Of a stretch of DNA of 36,261 nucleotides, positions 1-7,362 are shown piece after piece. Position 1 is the first letter of the stretch; each line of letters opens with the position of its first letter. The notes under the pieces are model-generated. The model was not told the origin of the DNA, searched no databases, and saw nothing but the letters and a program-made list of their open reading frames with translations. The DNA comes from an uncultured Chlamydiae bacterium (GTDB lineage Bacteria; Chlamydiota; Chlamydiia; Chlamydiales; CALBHK01). The stretch lies in the NCBI GenBank assembly GCA_937894565.1, contig CALBHK010000301.1, forward strand, positions 1 through 36,261. The letters run 5' to 3'. The translations under genes and the position numbers were made by a program.

Positions 1-29
1 GTTAGATATCGCAGTCTGAAGGACTGCAA

Positions 30-127
30 GAGTTAGCCTGATGCGTATGCCTGTCCATCCTGTTGTTCTTTTTTTTCCGGAATTTTTTGAGTTAGCTTGG
101 GTGTGTATGCCTATCCTGTTATTTTTT
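30..127. repeat. Imperfect tandem direct repeat downstream of prpC
   Basis: Two related stretches, about 30-76 and 89-127, both begin GAGTTAGC, continue with a TATGCCT core and then CCTGTT followed by a T-rich run. The second copy lacks about 4 bp. A small GCAGTC/GACTGC hairpin sits just before at 11-27. The region lies beyond the prpC stop codon, so it could be a degraded intergenic repeat or part of the transcript end. No gene is visible in 1-127. Confidence 0.4.
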
Positions 128-1225
128 CTATCTTGTTTTATTCCAATCTTGTTGTTTTGGCCCTATATAGTTGCTGCAGGGGCGAATGAGCTTATTATTT
201 TGTCTCTGTTCTATTAAATGAGCCGACCAGCCTGCAATTCTAGCCATCACAAAAAGCGGTGTAAAAAATGGTGTAGGAATATCGCAGCAGTTGTAAGCAA
301 TGGCGCTGTAAAAATCTAAATTAGGAAATAGCTGTTTTTCTTCCCACATCGTTGTTTCAATAGTTTGGGCGATTTCAAAAAGTTTTGTTTTGCCTTCTTT
401 TTTAGAGAGTTTTTCTGCCCATTTTTTAATAATGTCCGAGCGTGGATCTTTTGTGGTGTATACCCTGTGCCCAAATCCCATGATGAGTTTTTTATCCAAA
501 AGCATGCGTTTTATCCCTTCCACCGCCTCTTTGGGGGAACTAAACTGTAGGATCAGATTCATGGCTGCTTCATTGGCTCCTCCATGCAAAGGGCCGCTTA
601 AAGCACCAATACCGCCGACTATTGCAGAGTAAAAATCGGATAGCGTGCTTGCAATGGTGCGCACAGTAAATGTAGACGCGTTAAATTCATGTTCGGCATA
701 TAAAATTAAAGAGACATCCAGGCAGCGAATGGCATCGGGATCGGGTTTTTTTCCTGTAATAGAGCTAAGAATAAATTCCGCATGGCTAAGCGCAGCCTCA
801 TTTTTTTCGTTATTAGGATGATGCCAGCCCATTAAGAGGGCTGGCATGGCGGCTAAAAGCCTATCGCCAATAGATAATTCATCTCCTCTTTTCTTTTCCG
901 GCTCAAAATTTCCTAAAAGAGAAACGCCCGATCTGAGCACATCCATCATGGGAGTATGTTTAGGAATATGGATGAGAATGTCTTTAAGCTCTTTAGGAAG
1001 AGAGCGTTTATTTTTAAGAGTTTCACGATAAGAGGCAAGTTCGGTCGGAGTGGGTAATTTCCCTCTAAGTAAAAGATAGGCGCTCTCTTCAAAAGAGGTA
1101 TGTTCTGCTAAGTCATGAATCGAATAGCCGCGATAGAGTAGGCTTTCATCTTGTGCATTACATAGACAGATGGCGCTATCACCTGCAATGATTCCTGCCA
1201 GCCCTCCCGTTTTTGTTGTAGTCAT
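128..1225 (-). CDS. prpC: 2-methylcitrate synthase (citrate synthase family)
   Basis: Condenses propionyl-CoA with oxaloacetate to 2-methylcitrate, the first step of the methylcitrate cycle; cytoplasmic. The 365-residue length is normal for the short bacterial type II enzymes. The citrate-synthase catalytic triad is visible: His214 in GPLHGGANEA, His253 in GFGHRVY and Asp304 in NLDFYSAI. The stretch LILYAEHEFNASTFTVRT (about 173-190) is characteristic of methylcitrate synthases, although some family members also make citrate. The start ATG at 1225 overlaps the prpB stop in an ATGA, and a good AAAGGAGC ribosome site lies inside the prpB end, so the two are co-translated. prpD, the usual third gene, is not in the 127 bases that remain downstream. 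Assignment to the family is secure; propionyl- over acetyl-CoA preference is inferred from the prpB partner. Confidence 0.9.
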   Translation of the reverse strand: MTTTKTGGLAGIIAGDSAICLCNAQDESLLYRGYSIHDLAEHTSFEESAYLLLRGKLPTPTELASYRETLKNKRSLPKELKDILIHIPKHTPMMDVLRSGVSLLGNFEPEKKRGDELSIGDRLLAAMPALLMGWHHPNNEKNEAALSHAEFILSSITGKKPDPDAIRCLDVSLILYAEHEFNASTFTVRTIASTLSDFYSAIVGGIGALSGPLHGGANEAAMNLILQFSSPKEAVEGIKRMLLDKKLIMGFGHRVYTTKDPRSDIIKKWAEKLSKKEGKTKLFEIAQTIETTMWEEKQLFPNLDFYSAIAYNCCDIPTPFFTPLFVMARIAGWSAHLIEQRQNNKLIRPCSNYIGPKQQDWNKTR

Positions 1226-2061
1226 TTTGCTCCTTTTGCGTAAGGTGAGTATTTTAAAAAATGATAAAGCTCTTTTCTTGTTTGCATTGTGTTTAGGATC
1301 TGTTTTTGGTTTCCTTTTTTTCGTAAATGAACAAGAGTGTTCCAGGCTGCTTGTTGCATAGCCCTGGAGAGGGTAAGGGGATAAAGCGCAATGGAGACTT
1401 TGGCTTTTTTAAGCTCTTTTAAATTAAGAATGGGTGTTTGGCCAAATTCTGTTAAATTGGCAAGAATGGGAAGGTTGATTTGATCTGCGCATTCTAAAAA
1501 AGCATGAACATCTGGAAGCGCCTCTGGAAAGAAAATATCAGCCCCCGCCTGCTTGTAAGCAAGGCCTCTTTTAATCACTCCTTGCAATCCTTCTGTTTCA
1601 TAGGCATCGCTGCGGGCAACAATTTTTAATTTTTTTTGTTTTTTTTGAATGGTTTCTATTTTTGTTACCATTTTTTTAATAGAGACCAGTTTTTTATCCA
1701 ACAAATGCCCGCATTTTTTATCTTTTAAAAGCTGGTCTTCAATTTGTACGGCATGAGCTCCTGCTGCTTCAAGCAGTGGGATTGCTTCCAGTAACTTTTT
1801 CCCTCCTTCCCATCCCGTATCGATATCAATGAGAATAGGTAATGAGCTCACCTTGGTAATAGGCTCCAAATCACGTAAAAGATCATCGATAGAGAGCAGC
1901 CCGATATCGGGAATGCCGTGGCTGATATTGGCAATGCCGGCACCTGAAATATAGAGAGCTTTAAACCCGGCACTTTCAGCCATAAGCGCGCTATAGGCGT
2001 TAAGTACGCCTATCATTTGTAGAGGCTCTTCCTGTTTCATAGCTAAAATAAGGGGATGCAT
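1222..2061 (-). CDS. prpB: 2-methylisocitrate lyase (PEP mutase / ICL superfamily)
   Basis: Splits 2-methylisocitrate into pyruvate and succinate, the last step of the methylcitrate cycle; cytoplasmic. It has 279 residues, typical of PrpB (about 290). The superfamily metal and substrate signatures are present: LIDIDTGWEGG with Asp79 and Asp81, VQIEDQ with Glu108 and Asp109, and the catalytic-loop KKCGHL with Cys117. LANLTEFGQTP near the C-terminal third is a hallmark of methylisocitrate lyase rather than oxaloacetase or PEP mutase. It is the first gene of a two-gene minus-strand operon with prpC. No strong Shine-Dalgarno precedes ATG 2061; Met8 is an alternative start with equally weak context. 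Confidence 0.9.
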   Translation of the reverse strand: MHPLILAMKQEEPLQMIGVLNAYSALMAESAGFKALYISGAGIANISHGIPDIGLLSIDDLLRDLEPITKVSSLPILIDIDTGWEGGKKLLEAIPLLEAAGAHAVQIEDQLLKDKKCGHLLDKKLVSIKKMVTKIETIQKKQKKLKIVARSDAYETEGLQGVIKRGLAYKQAGADIFFPEALPDVHAFLECADQINLPILANLTEFGQTPILNLKELKKAKVSIALYPLTLSRAMQQAAWNTLVHLRKKGNQKQILNTMQTRKELYHFLKYSPYAKGAK

Positions 2062-2096
2062 TAGGATTACTTATTTGAGTGCACTTGTTGTTTCGA

Positions 2097-2125
2097 AATC
2101 TATAGAATGCTATCTTTTTTGTTAA
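2097..2125 (-). promoter_or_regulatory. Putative sigma70-type promoter for prpBC
   Basis: On the minus strand, TTAACA (2120-2125) and TAGATT (2097-2102) are separated by exactly 17 bases, about 35 bases before the prpB start. The -35 matches 5 of 6 consensus bases and the -10 matches 4 of 6. Recognised by eye only. Confidence 0.4.
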
Positions 2126-2184
2126 GAGGAATATTATGAATCTATCACAAAAGATCCAAAAGTATTTTTAGGTCATAATTGAAG

Positions 2185-2219
2185 AAGCAAATTGCATCGA
2201 TTCTGAAGCAACTCTAATA
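2185..2219. repeat. 35-bp direct repeat, left copy flanking the ATPase gene
   Basis: This copy begins AAGCAAATTGCATCGATTCT and ends in CTAATA. It matches 3891-3925 at 34 of 35 positions in the same orientation. The two copies bracket the ATPase gene and its upstream repeats. Confidence 0.85.
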
Positions 2220-2269
2220 ACCTGAGTTTTGGATTTCTCTTCTCGAAATTAAGGAAATCTCGAGCTTTA

Positions 2270-2362
2270 TTACGGCAAATAGCAATTTCACTGTTTGCAG
2301 TAACGAATTGATGTGATAAAGTAATACTGTAAACAGGAAATTTGCTGTTTGTCGTAACGAAT
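2270..2362. promoter_or_regulatory. Operator-like repeat cluster upstream of the ATPase gene
   Basis: Two 22-bp direct copies at 2287-2308 and 2341-2362 share 18 of 22 bases around CTGTTTG..GTAACGAAT. A third copy is inverted at 2270-2285 (read on the minus strand as TTGCTATTTGCCGTAA). The cluster ends about 20 bases before the ATPase start, which fits a binding site for an autoregulator or a multi-copy promoter element. The function is inferred. Confidence 0.45.
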
Positions 2363-2382
2363 ATTAGTTGAAGGTGTTAAGA

Positions 2383-3822
2383 ATGCATGAGAAACCACTA
2401 TTTTCTGGCCGTGCTAAGGAATTAGCCGACCTAGGGCGATTTTTTAAAAAAAAATCATCCTCGCTCATTGTTGTTCGTGGTCGTAGACGCGTTGGTAAGA
2501 GCCGTTTAATTGAAGAATTTGCCAAAGGACACCGCTTCTATTCATTTGCAGGTCTCGCTCCTAATGAAAAAAGTACTGCTCAATCACAAAGGGACGAATT
2601 TGCCCGTCAACTCAGTGAACAAACAGGGCTTCCTGAAGTTAAAGCTGATGATTGGGGGAAATTGTTTTTTCTTTTATCAGAAAAGATACAGCATGGAAGA
2701 GTCATCATTCTATTTGATGAAATCTCTTGGATGGGTGACCGTGATCCTGATTTTCTTGGAAAAGTAAAAAATGCCTGGGATCAAAAATTTAAAAATAATC
2801 CAGATCTTATCTTCGTTCTTTGTGGATCTGCATCCGCATGGATTGAAGAAAATATTATTAGCAGCACAGGCTTTCTCGGGCGAGTATCTTACACATTGAC
2901 TCTGGAAGAACTTCCACTTCCTGATTGTGATTGGTTTTGGGGTGGGGCAGCAAAAAATATTTCCAGCTTTGAAAAACTTAAGCTCTTAGCTGTTACCGGC
3001 GGTGTTCCAAAGTATCTTGAGGAAATTGATCCACTAATTAGTGCTGAAGACAATATTCGGCAGTTGTGTTTTATAAAAGGGGGGCTGCTTGTTGATGAAT
3101 TTGACCATCTTTTTTCGAATATTTTTAGAAGGAAGTCTCCTCTCTATCGAGAAATTGTCAAAGCCCTTACATATGGATCGAAAGAACCAGTTCAGCTGGC
3201 TAAGGAACTGAATGTTGAATTTTCTGGACTATTTAGTGAGTACCTTGAGGAGCTTGTTTTATCTGGTTTTATTAGAAGGGATTATACATGGAATGTAAAG
3301 ACCGGGCTAGATTCTAAATTAAGCAAGTTTCGTCTTAGTGATAACTATGTTCGATTCTATTTAAGGTATATTGAGAAGTATCGGACTAAAATAGACAGAG
3401 GGGGATTTGAATTCAAATCTTTGCTGTCCCTACCTGAATGGAATACGATTATGGGGCTTCAATTTGAGAATCTTATTTTGAATAATCGTAAACTATTACA
3501 TCGTTCATTGGGCATAAATCAGGAAGACATTATTAGTGAAAATCCTTTTTATCAAACACGAACGACGAAACAACCCGGTTGTCAGATTGATTATATGGTA
3601 GAAACGAGATTTCAAACTCTTTATGTTTGCGAGATTAAATTTTCCAAAAATCTTATTGGATCTGAAATAATTAAAGAAGTTCAATGCAAAATTGACTGCA
3701 TGATTAAACCAAAGGGATTTTCGTGTAGGCCAGTGCTTATTCATGTTAATGGTGTTAGCGATGATGTGATTGAAAGCGGTTACTTTGCATCGATTGTAGA
3801 GATAGGGGATTTTTTGAGATAA
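2383..3822 (+). CDS. ATPase_2 / DUF234-family ATP-binding protein with nuclease-like C-terminus
   Basis: A STAND/AAA-like ATPase of the 'archaeal ATPase' family, about 480 residues and usual for the family. The Walker A is GRRRVGKS (33-40) and the Walker B is VIILFDEISW with Asp112 and Glu113. A sensor-like VLCGSAS and the family motif TGGVPKYLEEID follow. A winged-helix-like middle precedes a DUF234-type C-terminus with a PD-(D/E)XK-like pattern, Asp403 and Glu417-Ile-Lys419 (QIDYM ... CEIKF). The biological role of this family is poorly known; members are scattered, multicopy and horizontally mobile. ATG 2383 is preferred over upstream TTG 2368 because GAAGG lies about 8 bases before it. 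The gene sits alone between divergent operons, bracketed by 35-bp direct repeats, which suggests insertion. Confidence 0.8.
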   Translation: MHEKPLFSGRAKELADLGRFFKKKSSSLIVVRGRRRVGKSRLIEEFAKGHRFYSFAGLAPNEKSTAQSQRDEFARQLSEQTGLPEVKADDWGKLFFLLSEKIQHGRVIILFDEISWMGDRDPDFLGKVKNAWDQKFKNNPDLIFVLCGSASAWIEENIISSTGFLGRVSYTLTLEELPLPDCDWFWGGAAKNISSFEKLKLLAVTGGVPKYLEEIDPLISAEDNIRQLCFIKGGLLVDEFDHLFSNIFRRKSPLYREIVKALTYGSKEPVQLAKELNVEFSGLFSEYLEELVLSGFIRRDYTWNVKTGLDSKLSKFRLSDNYVRFYLRYIEKYRTKIDRGGFEFKSLLSLPEWNTIMGLQFENLILNNRKLLHRSLGINQEDIISENPFYQTRTTKQPGCQIDYMVETRFQTLYVCEIKFSKNLIGSEIIKEVQCKIDCMIKPKGFSCRPVLIHVNGVSDDVIESGYFASIVEIGDFLR

Positions 3823-3890
3823 AAGCTATTAGACCTCTTTCGAAATTGCATTTAATTGTTAAAATTGTCTTTTTTGGCATCTTTATCGTT

Positions 3891-3925
3891 AAGCAAATTG
3901 CATCGATTCTGAAGCAACTTTAATA
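3891..3925. repeat. 35-bp direct repeat, right copy flanking the ATPase gene
   Basis: Same orientation as 2185-2219 with a single mismatch (C to T near the 3' end). It lies 68 bases after the ATPase stop and 33 bases before the enoyl-CoA hydratase start. Confidence 0.85.
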
Positions 3926-3958
3926 GCATTAATTAAAAATATCTTATATATAAAAGGG

Positions 3959-4669
3959 ATGGAAATCATTACTCTTCAAGAGATCAACGGGGTGAGCTAT
4001 TTGGGGCTTAACCGCCCGCAAGCTCTTAATGCGCTCTCTTCTGAGCTTATTCATTCTTTATTGCGTCATGTGCGTTCTATCAGCACTCCATTTCTTGTAA
4101 TTTACGGAGAGGGCAAGGCTTTTTGTGCAGGAGCGGACATGCGCGAAATTGCCGCATTATCGGGAGTAGAAAAATATATCTTATTGGGTAATGAGCTCCT
4201 CGATGCCATCGAAAGTTATCCAGGAATGACTTTAGCTCTTGTGCATGGCTATGCATTGGGAGGAGGGTTGGAGCTTGCTTTATCTTGTGATTTTATTTTG
4301 GCAGATTGTGAGACAAAATTGGGATTGCCTGAAGCTAAGTGGGGATTGCTTCCTGGTTTTGGAGCTTTGCACCGCCTAGAGAATAGATTAAATAAGACCC
4401 AAGCAAAGAAGTTAATTTTCTCTGCTCAGTCCCTTAAAGGCAATGAAGCGTTAAAAATAGGATTGATCGATGGTGTGATAGAAGGAGCTTTAATAGAAAG
4501 TGCGCAAAAATATTTAAAACCTTTTATGGAATTGCCTGTGCACTCTCTTTTAGAAGCTAAGAAAGCAATAGGCGAGTCTCAACAAGAGCAGATTAAAGCT
4601 TTTATGCGCTGTTTGAACCATGAGCGCACAAAAGAGCTTATACTTAAGTTTAAAAAGGATAAAAGATGA
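3959..4669 (+). CDS. Enoyl-CoA hydratase / isomerase family protein
   Basis: Hydrates trans-2-enoyl-CoA to L-3-hydroxyacyl-CoA in fatty-acid beta-oxidation; cytoplasmic. It has 236 residues, slightly shorter than the usual 255-260. The crotonase-fold landmarks are clear: NRPQALNAL near 18-26, oxyanion-hole AFCAGADMRE (54-63), and HGYALGGGLELALSCD (96-111). Both hydratase glutamates are conserved, Glu105 in GGGLELA and Glu125 in LPEAKWGL, arguing for true hydratase activity. It is the first gene of a three-gene operon and overlaps the dehydrogenase by 4 bp (ATGA). Its start has AAAAGGG immediately adjacent rather than at normal spacing, so initiation may be weak or non-canonical; no better Met exists nearby. 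Confidence 0.88.
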   Translation: MEIITLQEINGVSYLGLNRPQALNALSSELIHSLLRHVRSISTPFLVIYGEGKAFCAGADMREIAALSGVEKYILLGNELLDAIESYPGMTLALVHGYALGGGLELALSCDFILADCETKLGLPEAKWGLLPGFGALHRLENRLNKTQAKKLIFSAQSLKGNEALKIGLIDGVIEGALIESAQKYLKPFMELPVHSLLEAKKAIGESQQEQIKAFMRCLNHERTKELILKFKKDKR

Positions 4670-5823
4670 AGTGGGCGGTGATCGGAGCTTGTGGAAAGAT
4701 GGGAAAAGGGATTGCTCTTCTTGCATTACAAGTATTAAATGATCAAAAAGAAGGTTTTTCGCTTGTGCTGGTAGATCAAAATGAAGAGGGGTTTCCCTCT
4801 CTTCGGCGTTATCTTAAAACTGAAATAGAGCGGTTGGGAGAAAAAAAGATTAATTTTTTAAGGGAAAAATATGCCTCCAATGCTGCTCTTATTAGCAATA
4901 AAGAGATGATAGAAGAATATGTCTCTTCTGCTATGAATTCCCTATATTTTTCTACGTGCGTTCCATCTTGTGCTAGATCGCAAATTATATTTGAAGCCAT
5001 TGTAGAGGACTTTGAAGCAAAAGTTTCTCTGTTTCAGGAGTTAGATTCAATTTGCACCAAAGAAACTCTCTATTTTTCCAACACATCCTCTATTCCTTTG
5101 GGAAAAATGAATGAACAAAGTGGTTTAAAGGGGCGTTTGATCGGTTTGCATTTTTATAATCCCCCTCCTGTTCAAAAATTAGTAGAAATTATTTTGCCGC
5201 AGGGGGCAGACAAACAAGCTGCCAGTATTGCCAAAGAGCTGTGTCAAAAGATGAAAAAAGAGATTATTTATTCTAATGATGTGCCAGGGTTTATTGGAAA
5301 TGGGTATTTTATTGATGAAATTGTATTTTCTTGTGAAAAAGTGGAGCAGTTAAGTAAAAAAATGAGCTTAGAAGAAGCGGTAAGCTTTGTGGATAGTGTA
5401 ACGCGCGATTATCTTTTAAGGCCTATGGGAATTTTTCAGTTAATGGAATATGTGGGCATAGATGTTTGCAAACGTATAGCTCACTTAATGGGGCAAAAGA
5501 TTTTTTTGGAAAAAATAGAAAAAGTGCAAAGAAGAGATTTTTCACTTAAAAAAGCCCCTTATCATTGGAAAGAGCTGCTTGCAGATCCTCAATGTCAAGA
5601 AAAAATAGCGGCCCATTTTAAGTGGGTGCAAAATCTTGAGAATGAGGCAGCTTTGTTAACCTGGGAATATTTGGAACATTTGCAAAAAACGGCAGAAAAG
5701 TTGTGTGAAAATAAGGTAGCGCATTCCGTGGAGGATGTGTATAGGGTCTTAGAGCTCGGTTTTCATCATCTGTATAAAGCCTCTGATATTTTGCTCTATA
5801 ATGCTGTGGAGACTAAAAAATGA
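4666..5823 (+). CDS. 3-hydroxyacyl-CoA dehydrogenase
   Basis: Oxidises L-3-hydroxyacyl-CoA to 3-ketoacyl-CoA with NAD+, the second reaction after hydration. The 385-residue length fits the monofunctional enzyme with a C-terminal extension. Catalytic His162 in GLHFYNPPP and Glu174 in KLVEII are 12 residues apart, the same spacing as the family's His-Glu pair. SNTSSIP (138-144) and VPGFIGNGYF (206-215) are typical. The Rossmann glycine loop reads GACGKMG (7-13), one residue longer than the usual GxGxMG. It is translationally coupled by 4-bp overlaps to the hydratase upstream and the thiolase downstream. Confidence 0.88.
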   Translation: MKWAVIGACGKMGKGIALLALQVLNDQKEGFSLVLVDQNEEGFPSLRRYLKTEIERLGEKKINFLREKYASNAALISNKEMIEEYVSSAMNSLYFSTCVPSCARSQIIFEAIVEDFEAKVSLFQELDSICTKETLYFSNTSSIPLGKMNEQSGLKGRLIGLHFYNPPPVQKLVEIILPQGADKQAASIAKELCQKMKKEIIYSNDVPGFIGNGYFIDEIVFSCEKVEQLSKKMSLEEAVSFVDSVTRDYLLRPMGIFQLMEYVGIDVCKRIAHLMGQKIFLEKIEKVQRRDFSLKKAPYHWKELLADPQCQEKIAAHFKWVQNLENEAALLTWEYLEHLQKTAEKLCENKVAHSVEDVYRVLELGFHHLYKASDILLYNAVETKK

Positions 5824-7049
5824 AAAAGTTTTTGCGCCCTGTTTATGCAGCAGCTGGGTATACCACAATTTTTTTTGGGCCGGGACGTAAGGAATTTAAT
5901 CCTAAAAATCCTATGCCCCCCTTCGAATCTTATTTAAAAGATGTCGGAAAAGGTGTGATGGAGCAAATTCCCAATCCCCAATTTGATGAGGGCGTCATTG
6001 GGAGTTTTATGTGCGCGCGTTTTTTAAACCAAGCTAACATACCCGGGTTTTTGCCTTATCTATGCAGTGATTTAGAAGGAAAACCTTGTACAGGAGTAGA
6101 AGGGGCATGCGGAACAGGGGGCAGAGCGATTGCTACTGCTGTAAAAACAGTTTTATCTGGTTTAGCCGAAAGTGTCCTAGTGATAGGATTTGAAATTCAA
6201 AATAGCGTTAAACCTCTGTATGGAGCAGATATTTTAGCTGGAGCCGCTTATTATAATGGGGAGAGAAAAAAGGGTCATGCTCATTTTTTTCCGGGAATTT
6301 TTGCCGAACGTGCAGGTGCTTATTATAAAAAATATGGCGAGGAGCATACAAGAAGGGGCATGGCTGCCTGGTATGAGCATTGCATTCAAAATGCGCGAAA
6401 ATACCCGCATGCACAAGAGTATCACAATCAAGTAGAAGATCTATTTGGTTTGGCCATGACTCCTCCTAACCCCTCTGCTTTTTTGCCCCATTTAAATCTT
6501 TATGATTGTTCCAAGGTTTCTGATGGAGCGGCAGGTATTATCATTGCTTCAGAAGAGGGTTTGAAGCGATTAGGATTAGAGCAGAAAGAAGCTATTGAGG
6601 TGATTGCGATGGGGGCAGCCGAATCTGATATTACATTGCCTCCCCAAGATTTAACAAGGCTCACAACTTCTGAAATAGCCATTAAAAAAGCACTTGTTGG
6701 TTTGGATAGAAGTCAAATTGGGCATTTGGAATTGCACGACTGTTTTTCAATTACAGGCTTACTTGGATTAGAGGCAGCAGGATTTGCAAAGCAAGGAGAA
6801 GCAGCCGATTTAGTGAGAAGTGGAGCATTACGTGCGGGAGCAGAGCTTTCTACTAATATTTCTGGCGGTTTGGGCGGATATGGCCATCCCACAGGGGCCA
6901 CAGGAGTTAGACAATTAGTGGACCTTTGGGCGCAAGGGACAGGTCGGGCTCTGAATGGATTTGAAACGAAAAAAGAATTAGGGTTGATGGTGAGTATGGG
7001 CGGCAACGATAAGACGGTAACGGCCATAGTCACACGCAGAAATAGATGA
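5820..7049 (+). CDS. Acetyl-CoA acyltransferase, SCP2-type thiolase family
   Basis: Expected to cleave 3-ketoacyl-CoA with CoA to acetyl-CoA (or propionyl-CoA) and a shortened acyl-CoA, closing the pathway of the two preceding genes. It has 409 residues. The nucleophile is probably Cys97 in VEGACGTGG. HDCF with His306 and Cys308 is the SCP2-thiolase signature, and GGLGGYGHPTGATG carries His356. The classical C-terminal CxGGG cysteine motif is replaced by SMGGN, as expected for the SCP2-like branch where the HDCF cysteine serves. It shares an ATGA with the dehydrogenase and is last in the operon. Direction (degradative or biosynthetic) is inferred from context. Confidence 0.85.
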   Translation: MKKFLRPVYAAAGYTTIFFGPGRKEFNPKNPMPPFESYLKDVGKGVMEQIPNPQFDEGVIGSFMCARFLNQANIPGFLPYLCSDLEGKPCTGVEGACGTGGRAIATAVKTVLSGLAESVLVIGFEIQNSVKPLYGADILAGAAYYNGERKKGHAHFFPGIFAERAGAYYKKYGEEHTRRGMAAWYEHCIQNARKYPHAQEYHNQVEDLFGLAMTPPNPSAFLPHLNLYDCSKVSDGAAGIIIASEEGLKRLGLEQKEAIEVIAMGAAESDITLPPQDLTRLTTSEIAIKKALVGLDRSQIGHLELHDCFSITGLLGLEAAGFAKQGEAADLVRSGALRAGAELSTNISGGLGGYGHPTGATGVRQLVDLWAQGTGRALNGFETKKELGLMVSMGGNDKTVTAIVTRRNR

Positions 7050-7362
7050 AAATCAATAAAGCCTGTCATTTAAGCTGAGCATATTCTTGAATTTTCATAG
7101 AGCTCGGAATATTTTAAAGTATTAATTAAAAAAATATTTACAACACTGTTTTTTTTATAATTTAATTTTAATTAATTAAAATCTTAAGTATTTAAATATG
7201 TAGACGATATTTTTGGCTTGCACAAATATAGTGGTTCCAACTATCATCCCCACGTATGTCGAAGTGAATTCAATATTTGGCGAGTGGGAGTTTTTCTGCG
7301 CGCCCAATCTTGAGTCCACTTTGATATTATTTCGATAAAATTTATAAAAATGGAGAATCGTA
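7050..7362. other. Intergenic region upstream of the porin
   Basis: A 313-bp gap without a convincing gene. The middle (about 7110-7205) is extremely AT-rich, with several TTAATTAA-type stretches that could curve DNA or bind a regulator. The last 60 bases hold the candidate porin promoter. No clear terminator for the thiolase operon was found. Confidence 0.5.
7310..7339 (+). promoter_or_regulatory. Putative porin promoter
   Basis: TTGAGT (7310-7315) and GATAAA (7334-7339) are separated by 18 bases, each matching four of six consensus positions, about 25 bases before the start codon. Alternative boxes exist in this AT-rich stretch, so the exact site is uncertain. Confidence 0.3.

Noticed and set aside
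3830..3850. TAGACCTCTTTCGAAATTG resembling an IS5-type end
   Set aside because: No matching inverted partner or target duplication was found on the other side of the ATPase gene, so it is not called as an insertion-sequence end.
6208..7069. Minus-strand open frames opposite the thiolase gene
   Set aside because: The plus-strand frame has full thiolase signatures and operon coupling; the antisense products are compositionally meaningless.
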